Shown here piece after piece: positions 18,122-27,343 of a stretch of 64,000 nucleotides of DNA. The notes under the pieces were generated by a model. It did not search any database. It was not told the DNA's origin and saw only the letters and a list, made by a program, of their open reading frames with translations. The DNA is from Pseudidiomarina indica (lineage in GTDB: Bacteria; Pseudomonadota; Gammaproteobacteria; Enterobacterales; Alteromonadaceae). Made by a program: the position numbers and the translations under genes. The stretch's first letter is position 1. Each line of letters opens with the position of its first letter. The stretch lies in contig JAJUHK010000005.1 in NCBI GenBank assembly GCA_029279945.1, positions 1 to 64,000 of the forward strand, in the 5' to 3' direction.

Positions 18122-19909
18122 ATGTCGACCTCAAATCAAACGCCGGTAGCGCGTCGTAGTACCATTCGTTGGTCTGGGTTGGGTGTATTTCTAATCATTT
18201 GCGGGCTGTTGTTTGCGTTTTCGTGGCTACTCCTGGATAGCATTTTAAAATGGAGTATTGAGCGTAGTCTTGGGACTCTTAATGGTGCCGAAGTGAACGT
18301 TAACCGCGTGGAACACCGTTGGAGCCCGTTAGGTATTAAGGTACAAGGGGTGCAATTGACCGATCCCGCGCAGCCAGAATTTAATCGGTTAGTCATTGAA
18401 GAGTTGATGGCAGATGTAAGCGTTGAGCAATTACTCTTAGGGCGCCTGCATCTTGAAGAGTTGGTTGCGACAGGTATTCGGGTGCATCAACTACGTTCGA
18501 AGCCAGGAGAAGTTTATCAATCGTTAACCGAACAAGGTAATTTTAAGCAATGGACATTAGATAGTCTTGCAGAGCTTAACATGGCGCTGCCTGATGTGGA
18601 TGAGATTGTTGCCCGAATTGGGCTGCAAACACCTGTGGCGATTGAAAAAGCTAAATCATCAGTGGCGGAGCAACAAGCTGTATTGCAACAAGTGAAGCAA
18701 GAAATACCAACGGCTGAGGATTTAAAACGCTACGAGGAAGAGCTGAAAAAATTAACTGACGTTGATATTAAAAACCCAGCACAGCTGCAGCAAGTGCAAA
18801 CACAATTTGCGGCATTAAAAGAGCAGTTTGAAGCTGACCGAGAGCGTTTGAAAGCAGCGAAAGAGCTCGCCTCGAATGCGGTAGCAACGTTAAAAACAGA
18901 TTTCGACGCAGTAAAAAATGCACCTGCCAGTGACTTGCAGCGTGCACAACAACTGATTCAGTTTAATAGCGAAGGTTTCACCGAAATCACGGCTGTGTTG
19001 TTTGGTGAGCAGATGCGGCAGTGGAGTCAATATATCTTATTAGCGTATGACACATTGGCGCCAATCTTAGCTCGTTCCGCTGACGAGTCTTTGGTACAGC
19101 CACAGCGTGGGGAAGGGGTTTGGTTTGAGTTTACCCAAGCCAATGAGCCACCATCCTTCTTGGTAAAAAAAGCTACTACCGAGTTTGTTTGGGGGGAAAC
19201 ACGGGTTGACGCAAATTGGACAAATATCACTCACCAGCATCAGCAGCTGGGGCAGCCAACCACGTTTCAAGTTCGTTCCGACCAATCACCATTATGGCAA
19301 CTACTTAATCTAAATGGCGAGTTAGCACTCACTGACAATGGCGTGGATGCTAAACAACAATGGCAAGTAAAAGGGGTTACGCTAAATGAGCTCGGTTTAA
19401 GTGAGCAAACTGAGTTCACTGCCAGCCTGGTTCGGGCGCTGGTGGATTCTGAGGGGGCGGTGTCACTGCGTAATAGCATGTTTGATGGTGGCGCAACGGT
19501 AAAACTGCTCGATATGGTGGTTACAGCAGAAGCTGAAAATCGTTGGGCAGACGTTGTGGCAACAGCGTTACGGCAGTTACAACGCCTTGATATAAACGCA
19601 TCGATTGCTGGCGCTTTAGCGCAACCAGAGTTTTCTTTCAGTTCAGATCTCGACCGTCAATTGGGTTCGGCACTGAAGAATGCGGCATTGGATGCCAGCA
19701 AAACAGAGTTAGCTGCATTGCAAACCAAACTACAGGCAGAATCGAGTGGCTTTCTAGGCGCCAACCAGGACGTGTTGGAAGGTTTGACTGCCTTACTTAG
19801 TGATGCCGAGCAACGCGATAAAAAGCTGGAAGAAATGTTGAAAGCTAAGTTTGAGAAACAACTGGAAGATCAGTTAAAAGATCGTCTTAAAGGTTTGTTT
19901 GGTCGTTAA
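18122..19909 (+). CDS. TIGR03545 family protein
   Basis: N-terminal TM, AsmA-like LxxGRLHLEELVATGI, coiled-coil centre; pair with TIGR03546. Confidence 0.82.
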   Translation: MSTSNQTPVARRSTIRWSGLGVFLIICGLLFAFSWLLLDSILKWSIERSLGTLNGAEVNVNRVEHRWSPLGIKVQGVQLTDPAQPEFNRLVIEELMADVSVEQLLLGRLHLEELVATGIRVHQLRSKPGEVYQSLTEQGNFKQWTLDSLAELNMALPDVDEIVARIGLQTPVAIEKAKSSVAEQQAVLQQVKQEIPTAEDLKRYEEELKKLTDVDIKNPAQLQQVQTQFAALKEQFEADRERLKAAKELASNAVATLKTDFDAVKNAPASDLQRAQQLIQFNSEGFTEITAVLFGEQMRQWSQYILLAYDTLAPILARSADESLVQPQRGEGVWFEFTQANEPPSFLVKKATTEFVWGETRVDANWTNITHQHQQLGQPTTFQVRSDQSPLWQLLNLNGELALTDNGVDAKQQWQVKGVTLNELGLSEQTEFTASLVRALVDSEGAVSLRNSMFDGGATVKLLDMVVTAEAENRWADVVATALRQLQRLDINASIAGALAQPEFSFSSDLDRQLGSALKNAALDASKTELAALQTKLQAESSGFLGANQDVLEGLTALLSDAEQRDKKLEEMLKAKFEKQLEDQLKDRLKGLFGR

Positions 19910-19910
19910 A

Positions 19911-19936
19911 AAAACACCGGCAATTGCCGGTGTTTT
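19911..19936. terminator. Bidirectional terminator hairpin
   Basis: Perfect 26-nt palindrome aaaacaccggcaattgccggtgtttt between convergent genes. Confidence 0.88.
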
Positions 19937-19944
19937 CATATGGA

Positions 19945-21120
19945 TTATTTGGCTAAGAATTCAGCCAAAACGTCTGCTTTGCTTTGAATGGAATAAAGAC
20001 CATCTAAATGGCCGAAAATGCCATCGATCTCATCATACTCAGGGGCTTGGCCCAGTTCTTTTAATGTTGCTACCGCTTGTTGTGCTAAGTAAGGTTGCAG
20101 TAATAAATCATGCTTTGCTGGCAAAAATAAGGTTTTTGCTTTTATCTGGCGTAAGCCCGTAGCTAAATCGTTTTGATGGCCAGCAATAAATAATTGGTTT
20201 GCGCGAACCAAGTAGAGAATATGGTTCGCATCAGCGAATACGGCATTTTGGGCGGCTGCAGAAAACCAAAACTCTGTTGCTGGTAAGTCATTTAACACGC
20301 TTTCTAGTCCCGCTTTAGGCAACGTTTCTTGTTGCGGTGATGCTTGATTAAATGATATCGGGTGCATGGCCTGCTGTGTGATCAAGGTTAAGGTGCTCGC
20401 TAAACCCGCTATTGGTGCATCACCTTCATAATAGTTTCCCTGATTCCAGTTTGGATCAAGTTTTATCGCCCGAGCCCAATGCTCAAGCGCCGTGATGGTC
20501 CACGCATCCATGGCTGCTGTACCAATCACTGAAACCATTCGTTCGACCATATCCGGGTAGGCTGTTGCCCACTCAATTGCTTGTAAGGAACCCATCGAAG
20601 CACCCACGACAGCGTGGAGTTTGTTAATCCCCAAGCTCGTCAGCAGGGCATGTTGGACGTTCACAAAGTCACGAATAGTCACTACTGGAAAATCCAGACC
20701 ATAGGGCTTGCCAGTCGCGGGATTAATTGATGCGGGCCCGGTGGTGATCACGTGCGGTAAGTGGGGGAAGGCATTGACTAACGTGTCAGAGCTAATCACA
20801 TAGTATTTATTGGTATCGATTGCCTTACCAGGTCCAATAATGGCGTCCCAGTAACCAGGTTGTGGGTCTGCTGCAGTGTATTTACCTGCGGCATGGCTAT
20901 TGCCAGAGAAGAAATGGGTGATCAGAATGACATTATCTTTGGCCTCATTGAGTTCACCGTACGCTTCCCAACCGATCGTTACGTCGGGAATAGTTTTGCC
21001 GCCTACTGTGGTAAAGTTGGTGGTAGTAAATGTTTGTTTTTCAACCAGCATTTCAGTGGCATTAGCTCCGGATAACCAGAGATAGCTCACGACTAATGTT
21101 AGTAACATTCGGGCTTTCAT
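19945..21120 (-). CDS. Exported MetX-like (homoserine O-acetyltransferase family) alpha/beta hydrolase
   Basis: Signal peptide-like N-terminus; GASMGSLQAIEWA nucleophile elbow; HDLLLQP and GHLDGL triad positions. Confidence 0.82.
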   Translation of the reverse strand: MKARMLLTLVVSYLWLSGANATEMLVEKQTFTTTNFTTVGGKTIPDVTIGWEAYGELNEAKDNVILITHFFSGNSHAAGKYTAADPQPGYWDAIIGPGKAIDTNKYYVISSDTLVNAFPHLPHVITTGPASINPATGKPYGLDFPVVTIRDFVNVQHALLTSLGINKLHAVVGASMGSLQAIEWATAYPDMVERMVSVIGTAAMDAWTITALEHWARAIKLDPNWNQGNYYEGDAPIAGLASTLTLITQQAMHPISFNQASPQQETLPKAGLESVLNDLPATEFWFSAAAQNAVFADANHILYLVRANQLFIAGHQNDLATGLRQIKAKTLFLPAKHDLLLQPYLAQQAVATLKELGQAPEYDEIDGIFGHLDGLYSIQSKADVLAEFLAK

Positions 21121-21125
21121 GTGTA

Positions 21126-22784
21126 TTACTCCATGAATAAATTAAAATATTTTTTCCGTAACTCATGCTTAATGAGTTTTCCAGTACCAGTATGCGGCAA
21201 ACTATCCACAAAGATAACGTCATCTGGCATCCACCACTTGGCAATCTTACCTTCCAAAAACTGGTAGATTTCTTCCTTGTGTAGCAGAGTATTTCCATTT
21301 GGTACAATGAGTAGCAAGGGGCGTTCATCCCATTTAGGGTGTGCCACTCCAACCACACAGCATTCATTGACGGCAGGATGCTGACTGGTGATATTTTCGA
21401 TATCAAGGGAACTAATCCACTCACCTCCGCTTTTAATGAGGTCCTTTTTACGATCGATGACCTTCATGTAGCCGGCAGGATCAATAACAGCGATATCTCC
21501 GGTGGCGAGCCATCCATCGGTGAAGATATCAGGATCATGACGCCGAAAATAGCTCCCTGTTATCCATGGGCCGCGAACCTTCAATTCACCAGAACTCACA
21601 CCATCATGTGGTACCGGTTGGCCGTCTAAATCAAAGATTTCCATGTCGATGCCAAAACATGGACGTCCAGCAGTCGTTTGAATGGCATAACGTTGTTCAA
21701 GTGGTAACGCCATTATTTCTGCTGTTGGTGGCGCAGAGGTAACCAATGGGCCGGTTTCGGTCATGCCCCAAATAGGCTGCCAATATACGTTGTAGCGCTC
21801 ATTAAATATGCGCACCAATCCCAGCGGTGAGGCAGCGCCACCGACACAAACTCGCGCTAAGGTTGGCACCTGCAGTCGATTGGCGTGCAAGTGATTATGT
21901 AAGGTTAGCCAAATGGTGGGAACACCCAAGGCAACGGTAACGTGCTCCTGCGTGATGAGTTCATACATATCGGCACCACTCATCCCAGCACCGGGGAGAA
22001 CCAATTTACTTCCGGTAAGGAGCGCAGCGTATGGAGCCCCCCAAGCGCCCACATGATACATAGCCACCATCGGCATCAACACCGTATCACTGTCGATATC
22101 GAGCAGTTCAGCACTTGCTGCGGCCTGTGCATGCAATACTGTTGAGCGATGTGATGATAACACCCCTTTGGGGTTGCCCGTGGTGCCTGAGGTATAACAC
22201 AACATGGCCGCTGCTTGTTCAGAAAACACCGGCCAGTTGTATTCGGTGGGTTGGCCGTCAAGCAGCCTTTCATAGTTATAAATGGGTAACCGTTGGTGCG
22301 TTAATTCAGGCTGTTGGTCCGGATCAGCTAACACCACAATTCCTTTCACAGTTTTTAACTGGGGAGCGAATTCCTCAAGCAATGAGATGAAACTTAAATC
22401 AACAAATAACCAGGTGGCTTCAGCATCATTTATGATCCACTCAATTTGGTCGGCAATTAAGCGCGGATTCACCGTATGTATCACTGCTCCGATGCCACTG
22501 ACCGCATAATAGAGTTCAACGTGCCGATAAGTATTCCATGCAAGTGTTGCCACACGGTCGCCAGGTTGTACACCAAGCTTGGTCAACGCATGAGCAAGCT
22601 GACAGGTACGTTGATAGCAATCTGTATAGTGATAGCGATGAATATCGCCTTCGAGGCGACGCGTGACAATTTCTTGCTGCGGATGCCGCCGAATGGCATG
22701 GCGCAGAATATCAATAATCATCAATTGACTATTTTGGGCATCACCTAGCAGCGGCGATGTGAGTGTCGTGCTGACTTCAAACAT
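21126..22784 (-). CDS. AMP-dependent fatty-acid/acyl-CoA ligase
   Basis: YTSGTTGNPKGVLSSHRS; WGMTETGP; GWLATGDIAVID; VIDRKKDLIKSGGEWISS. Confidence 0.93.
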   Translation of the reverse strand: MFEVSTTLTSPLLGDAQNSQLMIIDILRHAIRRHPQQEIVTRRLEGDIHRYHYTDCYQRTCQLAHALTKLGVQPGDRVATLAWNTYRHVELYYAVSGIGAVIHTVNPRLIADQIEWIINDAEATWLFVDLSFISLLEEFAPQLKTVKGIVVLADPDQQPELTHQRLPIYNYERLLDGQPTEYNWPVFSEQAAAMLCYTSGTTGNPKGVLSSHRSTVLHAQAAASAELLDIDSDTVLMPMVAMYHVGAWGAPYAALLTGSKLVLPGAGMSGADMYELITQEHVTVALGVPTIWLTLHNHLHANRLQVPTLARVCVGGAASPLGLVRIFNERYNVYWQPIWGMTETGPLVTSAPPTAEIMALPLEQRYAIQTTAGRPCFGIDMEIFDLDGQPVPHDGVSSGELKVRGPWITGSYFRRHDPDIFTDGWLATGDIAVIDPAGYMKVIDRKKDLIKSGGEWISSLDIENITSQHPAVNECCVVGVAHPKWDERPLLLIVPNGNTLLHKEEIYQFLEGKIAKWWMPDDVIFVDSLPHTGTGKLIKHELRKKYFNLFME

Positions 22785-22810
22785 ATGTAATTCCTAACCT
22801 GTTCACCAAA

Positions 22811-24106
22811 CTAGAACCAAATAAATAAGCCAATTGCTAATGCCACGCCCATGAGAGGTACAGCCACCGTAACTGCAGCGACTGGCCAGTACGCGGCTTG
22901 GTGAGTTTCTTTACAGATACCGCGAATAGTCGTGACGACATAACCGTTATGAGGCAACGAATCCAACGCCCCCGAAGAAATGGCAACAATGCGATGGAGT
23001 TGATCGGGATTAACACCGGCATCGATATAGTGCTGGCCCAAGAAGGGTAGCGCTATCACCTGTCCTCCTGAGGCGGAGCCAGTTAACCCGGCGATCACGC
23101 TGACAGCTACAGCAGCACCAACGAGTTCGTTACCCGGTAATTGGGTCATCACCGCCACCGCTTGTTCAAACGCTGGAGTGACCTTGGCAATACTGCCAAA
23201 GCCCACTACAGCCGCGGTGTTTCCGATTGCAACTAATGCCCCAGTTGATGCATCAGTTAACGCTTGAGACAGATTATGGAAATATTTGTGGTTGATCAGA
23301 GCAAGTGAGATGACACCACCGAGCAAGGCGATAATGAGCGCATTTTGTTTGAAAGAATCATGAAAGATAAAGCTTAAGCCTAATACCACTAGCAGAGGGA
23401 TTAAGCCACTAATAGGGCTTGGTAAATCCCGTTCTAAGTTTTTTGGATCGTCAGCACGCTCTTCGAAGTGTTCACCGTTGGCGACCGCACGCAGAATAAG
23501 TCGTTTTAACCACCAATAACCAAACAGTGCCATAACGATAGCAACGACTAAGCTGACTTCCCAAGCTGCATATGGCGAGGTGCCAAGAAACTGAATTGGA
23601 ATCCAGTTTTGGATTTCCGGAGAACCCGCCGAAGTCATGGTAAAGGTGACCGAGCCAAACGCGAGTGCTGCTGGGATAAAACGGCGCGGTAAATTGGCGT
23701 CTTTAAAGAGTGATAAGGCCATCGGATAGACCGAAAATGCCACTACGAACACGCTTACTCCACCATAGGTTAATATGGCACAAGCTAATACGACAGCCAA
23801 CATGGCCTGTTTACGGCCAAGCTTTTCAATAATCCATTTCGCCACACTGTCAGCCGCGCCGGTATCCTCCATGAATTTACCAAAGATGGAGCCCAACAAG
23901 AACATGAAGAACCACGAAGCGATAAAGCTAGTAAAGCCATTCATGTAGTCAGCGACAAAGTTGGTGTCGCCGACAAATAGTGGAACGTGGCTCGTTAATG
24001 CGACGACCAGTGCACATAATGGCGCACTGATAAAAAGGTTCATTCCGCGAAGGGTCAGAATGATAAGTAGAGCAAGCCCCCCGATGAGTCCGATCATGCT
24101 TAACAT
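22811..24106 (-). CDS. GntP family permease
   Basis: ~12-TM hydrophobic protein with GntP-type motifs (GSASGGQVIALPFLG, SSGALDSLPHNGYVVT). Confidence 0.88.
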   Translation of the reverse strand: MLSMIGLIGGLALLIILTLRGMNLFISAPLCALVVALTSHVPLFVGDTNFVADYMNGFTSFIASWFFMFLLGSIFGKFMEDTGAADSVAKWIIEKLGRKQAMLAVVLACAILTYGGVSVFVVAFSVYPMALSLFKDANLPRRFIPAALAFGSVTFTMTSAGSPEIQNWIPIQFLGTSPYAAWEVSLVVAIVMALFGYWWLKRLILRAVANGEHFEERADDPKNLERDLPSPISGLIPLLVVLGLSFIFHDSFKQNALIIALLGGVISLALINHKYFHNLSQALTDASTGALVAIGNTAAVVGFGSIAKVTPAFEQAVAVMTQLPGNELVGAAVAVSVIAGLTGSASGGQVIALPFLGQHYIDAGVNPDQLHRIVAISSGALDSLPHNGYVVTTIRGICKETHQAAYWPVAAVTVAVPLMGVALAIGLFIWF

Positions 24107-24343
24107 GCAGTTCCTCTTATTATCGTTGTATGGTTCAGGAATGCCATGACCTGAATTGCTGCAACCTTGGTCGTATCATGCGTTAGCTGCGATCATTTTT
24201 ACATAGTACTAACGTACAGAATACAAATCAGAAACTTTGCGTTAGGGTACATAAGCCATGACACAATTTTCAATTTTGTTGCACTGAAAATAACGAAAAT
24301 TATCACAATTACAAAACAACAGTTTATCTGGGAGAAGGACATC

Positions 24344-26572
24344 ATGAGTCAACCCATGTTCCGCCGTTCACTATTAGCTGCTGCTATTGCAGCTGTGGTT
24401 ACAATGCCGGTCTATGCACAAGAAGCAACGTCATCTGAGGACGAGCTCAAGGGATTGGAGCGCATCGAGGTAACTGCACGTCGTAAAGTCGAGAGTTTGC
24501 AAGACATTCCTGTCTCAGTGACATCCTTTGGTGCCGGTGATTTAGAAGAAATCGGCGTTGAAGATATTACTGAGTTGCAACAACGGGTTCCAAACGCCAC
24601 GATTCAAGTGAGCCGGGGTACCAACTCAACGTTAACCGCTTATATCCGTGGCGTGGGTCAGCAGGATCCATTATGGGGATTTGAGCCTGGCGTCGGGGTG
24701 TACATTGACGATGTTTATGTAGCACGGCCACAAGGTGCGGTACTAGAAGTATTCGACCTCGAGCGTATTGAAGTGCTACGGGGGCCGCAAGGTACTTTGT
24801 ACGGTAAAAACACGATCGGTGGTGCTCTGAAGTATGTTACGAAAGAACTGTCAGGGTATAACGAGTTGTCGATTCAAGGAACTGTTGGTAGTTACAACCA
24901 GCGTGATTTAAAGATTTCAGGACAAACGGCACTGTCCGATAACTTCTACGTTGGTGCAGCAATTGCGACACTGAACCGTGATGGTTTCGGGAAATTCTTG
25001 AACACTGGTGATGAGAACTACAACAAGGATCTATTGACGTACCGAGTGTCAGCTAAATGGTTGATAAACGATGATATGGATGTGAAATTCTCATACGACA
25101 AAACCAAAGATGAGTCGAATGCGAAGGGCGCATACCGCCTACTGACCAGTAGTGTGACAGGTGCGGAGCCACTGGATGATGTGTTTGATTCTAACACAGC
25201 GATGCCAGTCGATAACTTGGTTGAAACCGAAGGCTGGTCCATCGTTTATAACTGGGATATCAACGATCAGTGGGGGTTTAAGTCAATCACTGCTCGTCGC
25301 GAAGGATATACCAATACCAATATCGACTTTAACTCAACCGGTGAACCTATCTTTATGGTTCCAGCAATTTATGAAGATGAGCAGTTCACGCAAGAGTTTC
25401 AAGTAAGTTATAGCAATAACTCTAACTTTGATTTCGTCGGTGGGGTTTATTTCTACGATGGCGAAGCCTGTGGTGTCTTCGGAACTGTGTTGCCGATGTA
25501 CCTAGCGGCTCTTGGTGGTGTTACCGTTGATAACGGTGGCTGTGTACAAACTGACAGCTACGCTATTTACGGTCAAGGGAACTATAAGCTTTCTGACGCG
25601 TTAACCTTAACCGTCGGTGGCCGTTTCACCAAAGATGAGAAAGAAGCAGATGTCTATCGTGCCACCTACTTAGGGGTGCATTTCATCAATGCTATCGATC
25701 CAGATTCATTGGGTGCGCCATTTGCAGTTAACTCTGACTTTACGACCAAAGCTGATTGGAGTCGATTCTCTCCACATGTTGCGTTGAACTACAAAGTTAA
25801 TGATGACGTGATGGTATACGGTAGCTACAGCAATGGCTTTAAATCTGGTGGCGTTGATATGCGTGCGGACCAATCACTGAACCCAACGATCAACGAACCA
25901 TACGATCCAGAAATTGTTGATACCGTCGAGTTCGGGGTGAAATCAGAGCTGCTTGACGGGCGGATGCGCCTCAATAGTGCCATCTTCTATTCTGACTATC
26001 AGGACATGCAGGTTACTGTACAACGCGTGGTGCCGGCAGGTATTTCGTCGCAAGTCCTTAACGCTGGTCAGAGTACCGTGAAGGGATTTGAGGTTGAATC
26101 TATTTTTGCGGCAACCGATACGCTCAATTTTAACGTGGTGTTAGGCTACATTGATGCTGAGTTCGACTCAGTCATGTATGAAGAACCAGCAACGGGTGAT
26201 ATTACCGATGTGACCGATGCATGGTCGTTCCAAAACACCCCTAAACTTACCTATAGCGTAGGGTTCAACAAGACCTTTGACACCAGCGCTGGACAAATCG
26301 TTTGGTCGGCCAACTACGCATACCGTGGCGCTACACAAATGTTTGAAGCACCATCGCTGCTCGATCAAGACAGCTATGGCCTATTAAACACTAGTATTGT
26401 GTGGTACTCCAAAGATGGCCATTGGAACGTTGGCTTGCATGGTAAGAACCTGACTGACGAAGAGTATCGTGTCGGTGGTTATAACTTTGATGCAACCTTC
26501 GGTGACGATGCTATCGTGGGATATTACGGTGACCCACGGACAGTTTCCCTGGCAGTGGGCTATAAGTTCTAA
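24344..26572 (+). CDS. TonB-dependent receptor
   Basis: Signal peptide, plug domain (RRKVESLQDIPVSVTSF), VLRGPQGTLYGKNTIGGAL, C-terminal VSLAVGYKF. Confidence 0.93.
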   Translation: MSQPMFRRSLLAAAIAAVVTMPVYAQEATSSEDELKGLERIEVTARRKVESLQDIPVSVTSFGAGDLEEIGVEDITELQQRVPNATIQVSRGTNSTLTAYIRGVGQQDPLWGFEPGVGVYIDDVYVARPQGAVLEVFDLERIEVLRGPQGTLYGKNTIGGALKYVTKELSGYNELSIQGTVGSYNQRDLKISGQTALSDNFYVGAAIATLNRDGFGKFLNTGDENYNKDLLTYRVSAKWLINDDMDVKFSYDKTKDESNAKGAYRLLTSSVTGAEPLDDVFDSNTAMPVDNLVETEGWSIVYNWDINDQWGFKSITARREGYTNTNIDFNSTGEPIFMVPAIYEDEQFTQEFQVSYSNNSNFDFVGGVYFYDGEACGVFGTVLPMYLAALGGVTVDNGGCVQTDSYAIYGQGNYKLSDALTLTVGGRFTKDEKEADVYRATYLGVHFINAIDPDSLGAPFAVNSDFTTKADWSRFSPHVALNYKVNDDVMVYGSYSNGFKSGGVDMRADQSLNPTINEPYDPEIVDTVEFGVKSELLDGRMRLNSAIFYSDYQDMQVTVQRVVPAGISSQVLNAGQSTVKGFEVESIFAATDTLNFNVVLGYIDAEFDSVMYEEPATGDITDVTDAWSFQNTPKLTYSVGFNKTFDTSAGQIVWSANYAYRGATQMFEAPSLLDQDSYGLLNTSIVWYSKDGHWNVGLHGKNLTDEEYRVGGYNFDATFGDDAIVGYYGDPRTVSLAVGYKF

Positions 26573-26585
26573 TACTCCCCCACTG

Positions 26586-26628
26586 AGTGGTTACCTGCGA
26601 TGTTGTGCAGGTAACCACTGACTTTTTT
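26586..26628 (+). terminator. Rho-independent terminator after TonB-dependent receptor
   Basis: agtggttacctgc / gcaggtaaccact stem then tttttt. Confidence 0.9.
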
Positions 26629-26680
26629 ATACGGACACGCTAGCATGGCAACTTTAGTAACATATCGTGAAGGTTCAACC

Positions 26681-27343
26681 ATGGCTCGCGTTATTATTGC
26701 TGACGATCACCCCTTATTCCGCGCGGCGCTTAAGCAAGCGCTAACGGAAACACTCTCTGCGCCTATTCTAGAGGCAGAATCATTCGAACAACTTCTTGCC
26801 CTCATTGATAGCCATCCCCATGTGGAACTGGTGCTACTAGATTTAACGATGCCGGGAAATCGTGGGTTAACTGGTTTAACGTCGTTACGAAGCCGGTATC
26901 CGGATATTTTGGTGGTGGTTGTTTCCGCGAATGAGCAGTTGGCAACCATTCGGCAAGCAATGGCGTTTGGTGCTAGTGCCTATATCCCTAAATCGATGCC
27001 ACTGGCCGAGCTACAAGCCGCGATTCATTCGGTGCTGGCTGGTGATACCTGGCTTCCCGCAGATATTAAACAGGCCGTGACCCAAGCCGCGGATGATGAT
27101 TATGTGGAATTTGCAGGGCGGCTAGAGCAATTAACACCCCAGCAGTTTCGTGTGTTGGAATGCCTTGCCGATGGTTTGTTGAATAAGCAAATAGCCTACG
27201 AGCTCAACGTGCAAGAGACCACGATTAAGCAGCATGTATCGGCTATTTTAAAAAAACTGAACGTCACCAACCGTACGCAGGCCGGCATTTTGTTTAAGCA
27301 AATGCTCAGCACCATCGATACTAATCATTCAACAGACGCTTGA
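26681..27343 (+). CDS. LuxR/NarL-type response regulator
   Basis: MARVIIADDHPLFR receiver; LTPQQFRVLECLADGLLNKQIAYELNVQETTIKQHVSAILKKL HTH. Confidence 0.93.
   Translation: MARVIIADDHPLFRAALKQALTETLSAPILEAESFEQLLALIDSHPHVELVLLDLTMPGNRGLTGLTSLRSRYPDILVVVVSANEQLATIRQAMAFGASAYIPKSMPLAELQAAIHSVLAGDTWLPADIKQAVTQAADDDYVEFAGRLEQLTPQQFRVLECLADGLLNKQIAYELNVQETTIKQHVSAILKKLNVTNRTQAGILFKQMLSTIDTNHSTDA

Noticed and set aside
24167-24343. N-terminal extension of the TonB-dependent receptor ORF
   Set aside because: A good signal peptide and RBS (ggagaaggacatcATG) support the start at 24344.
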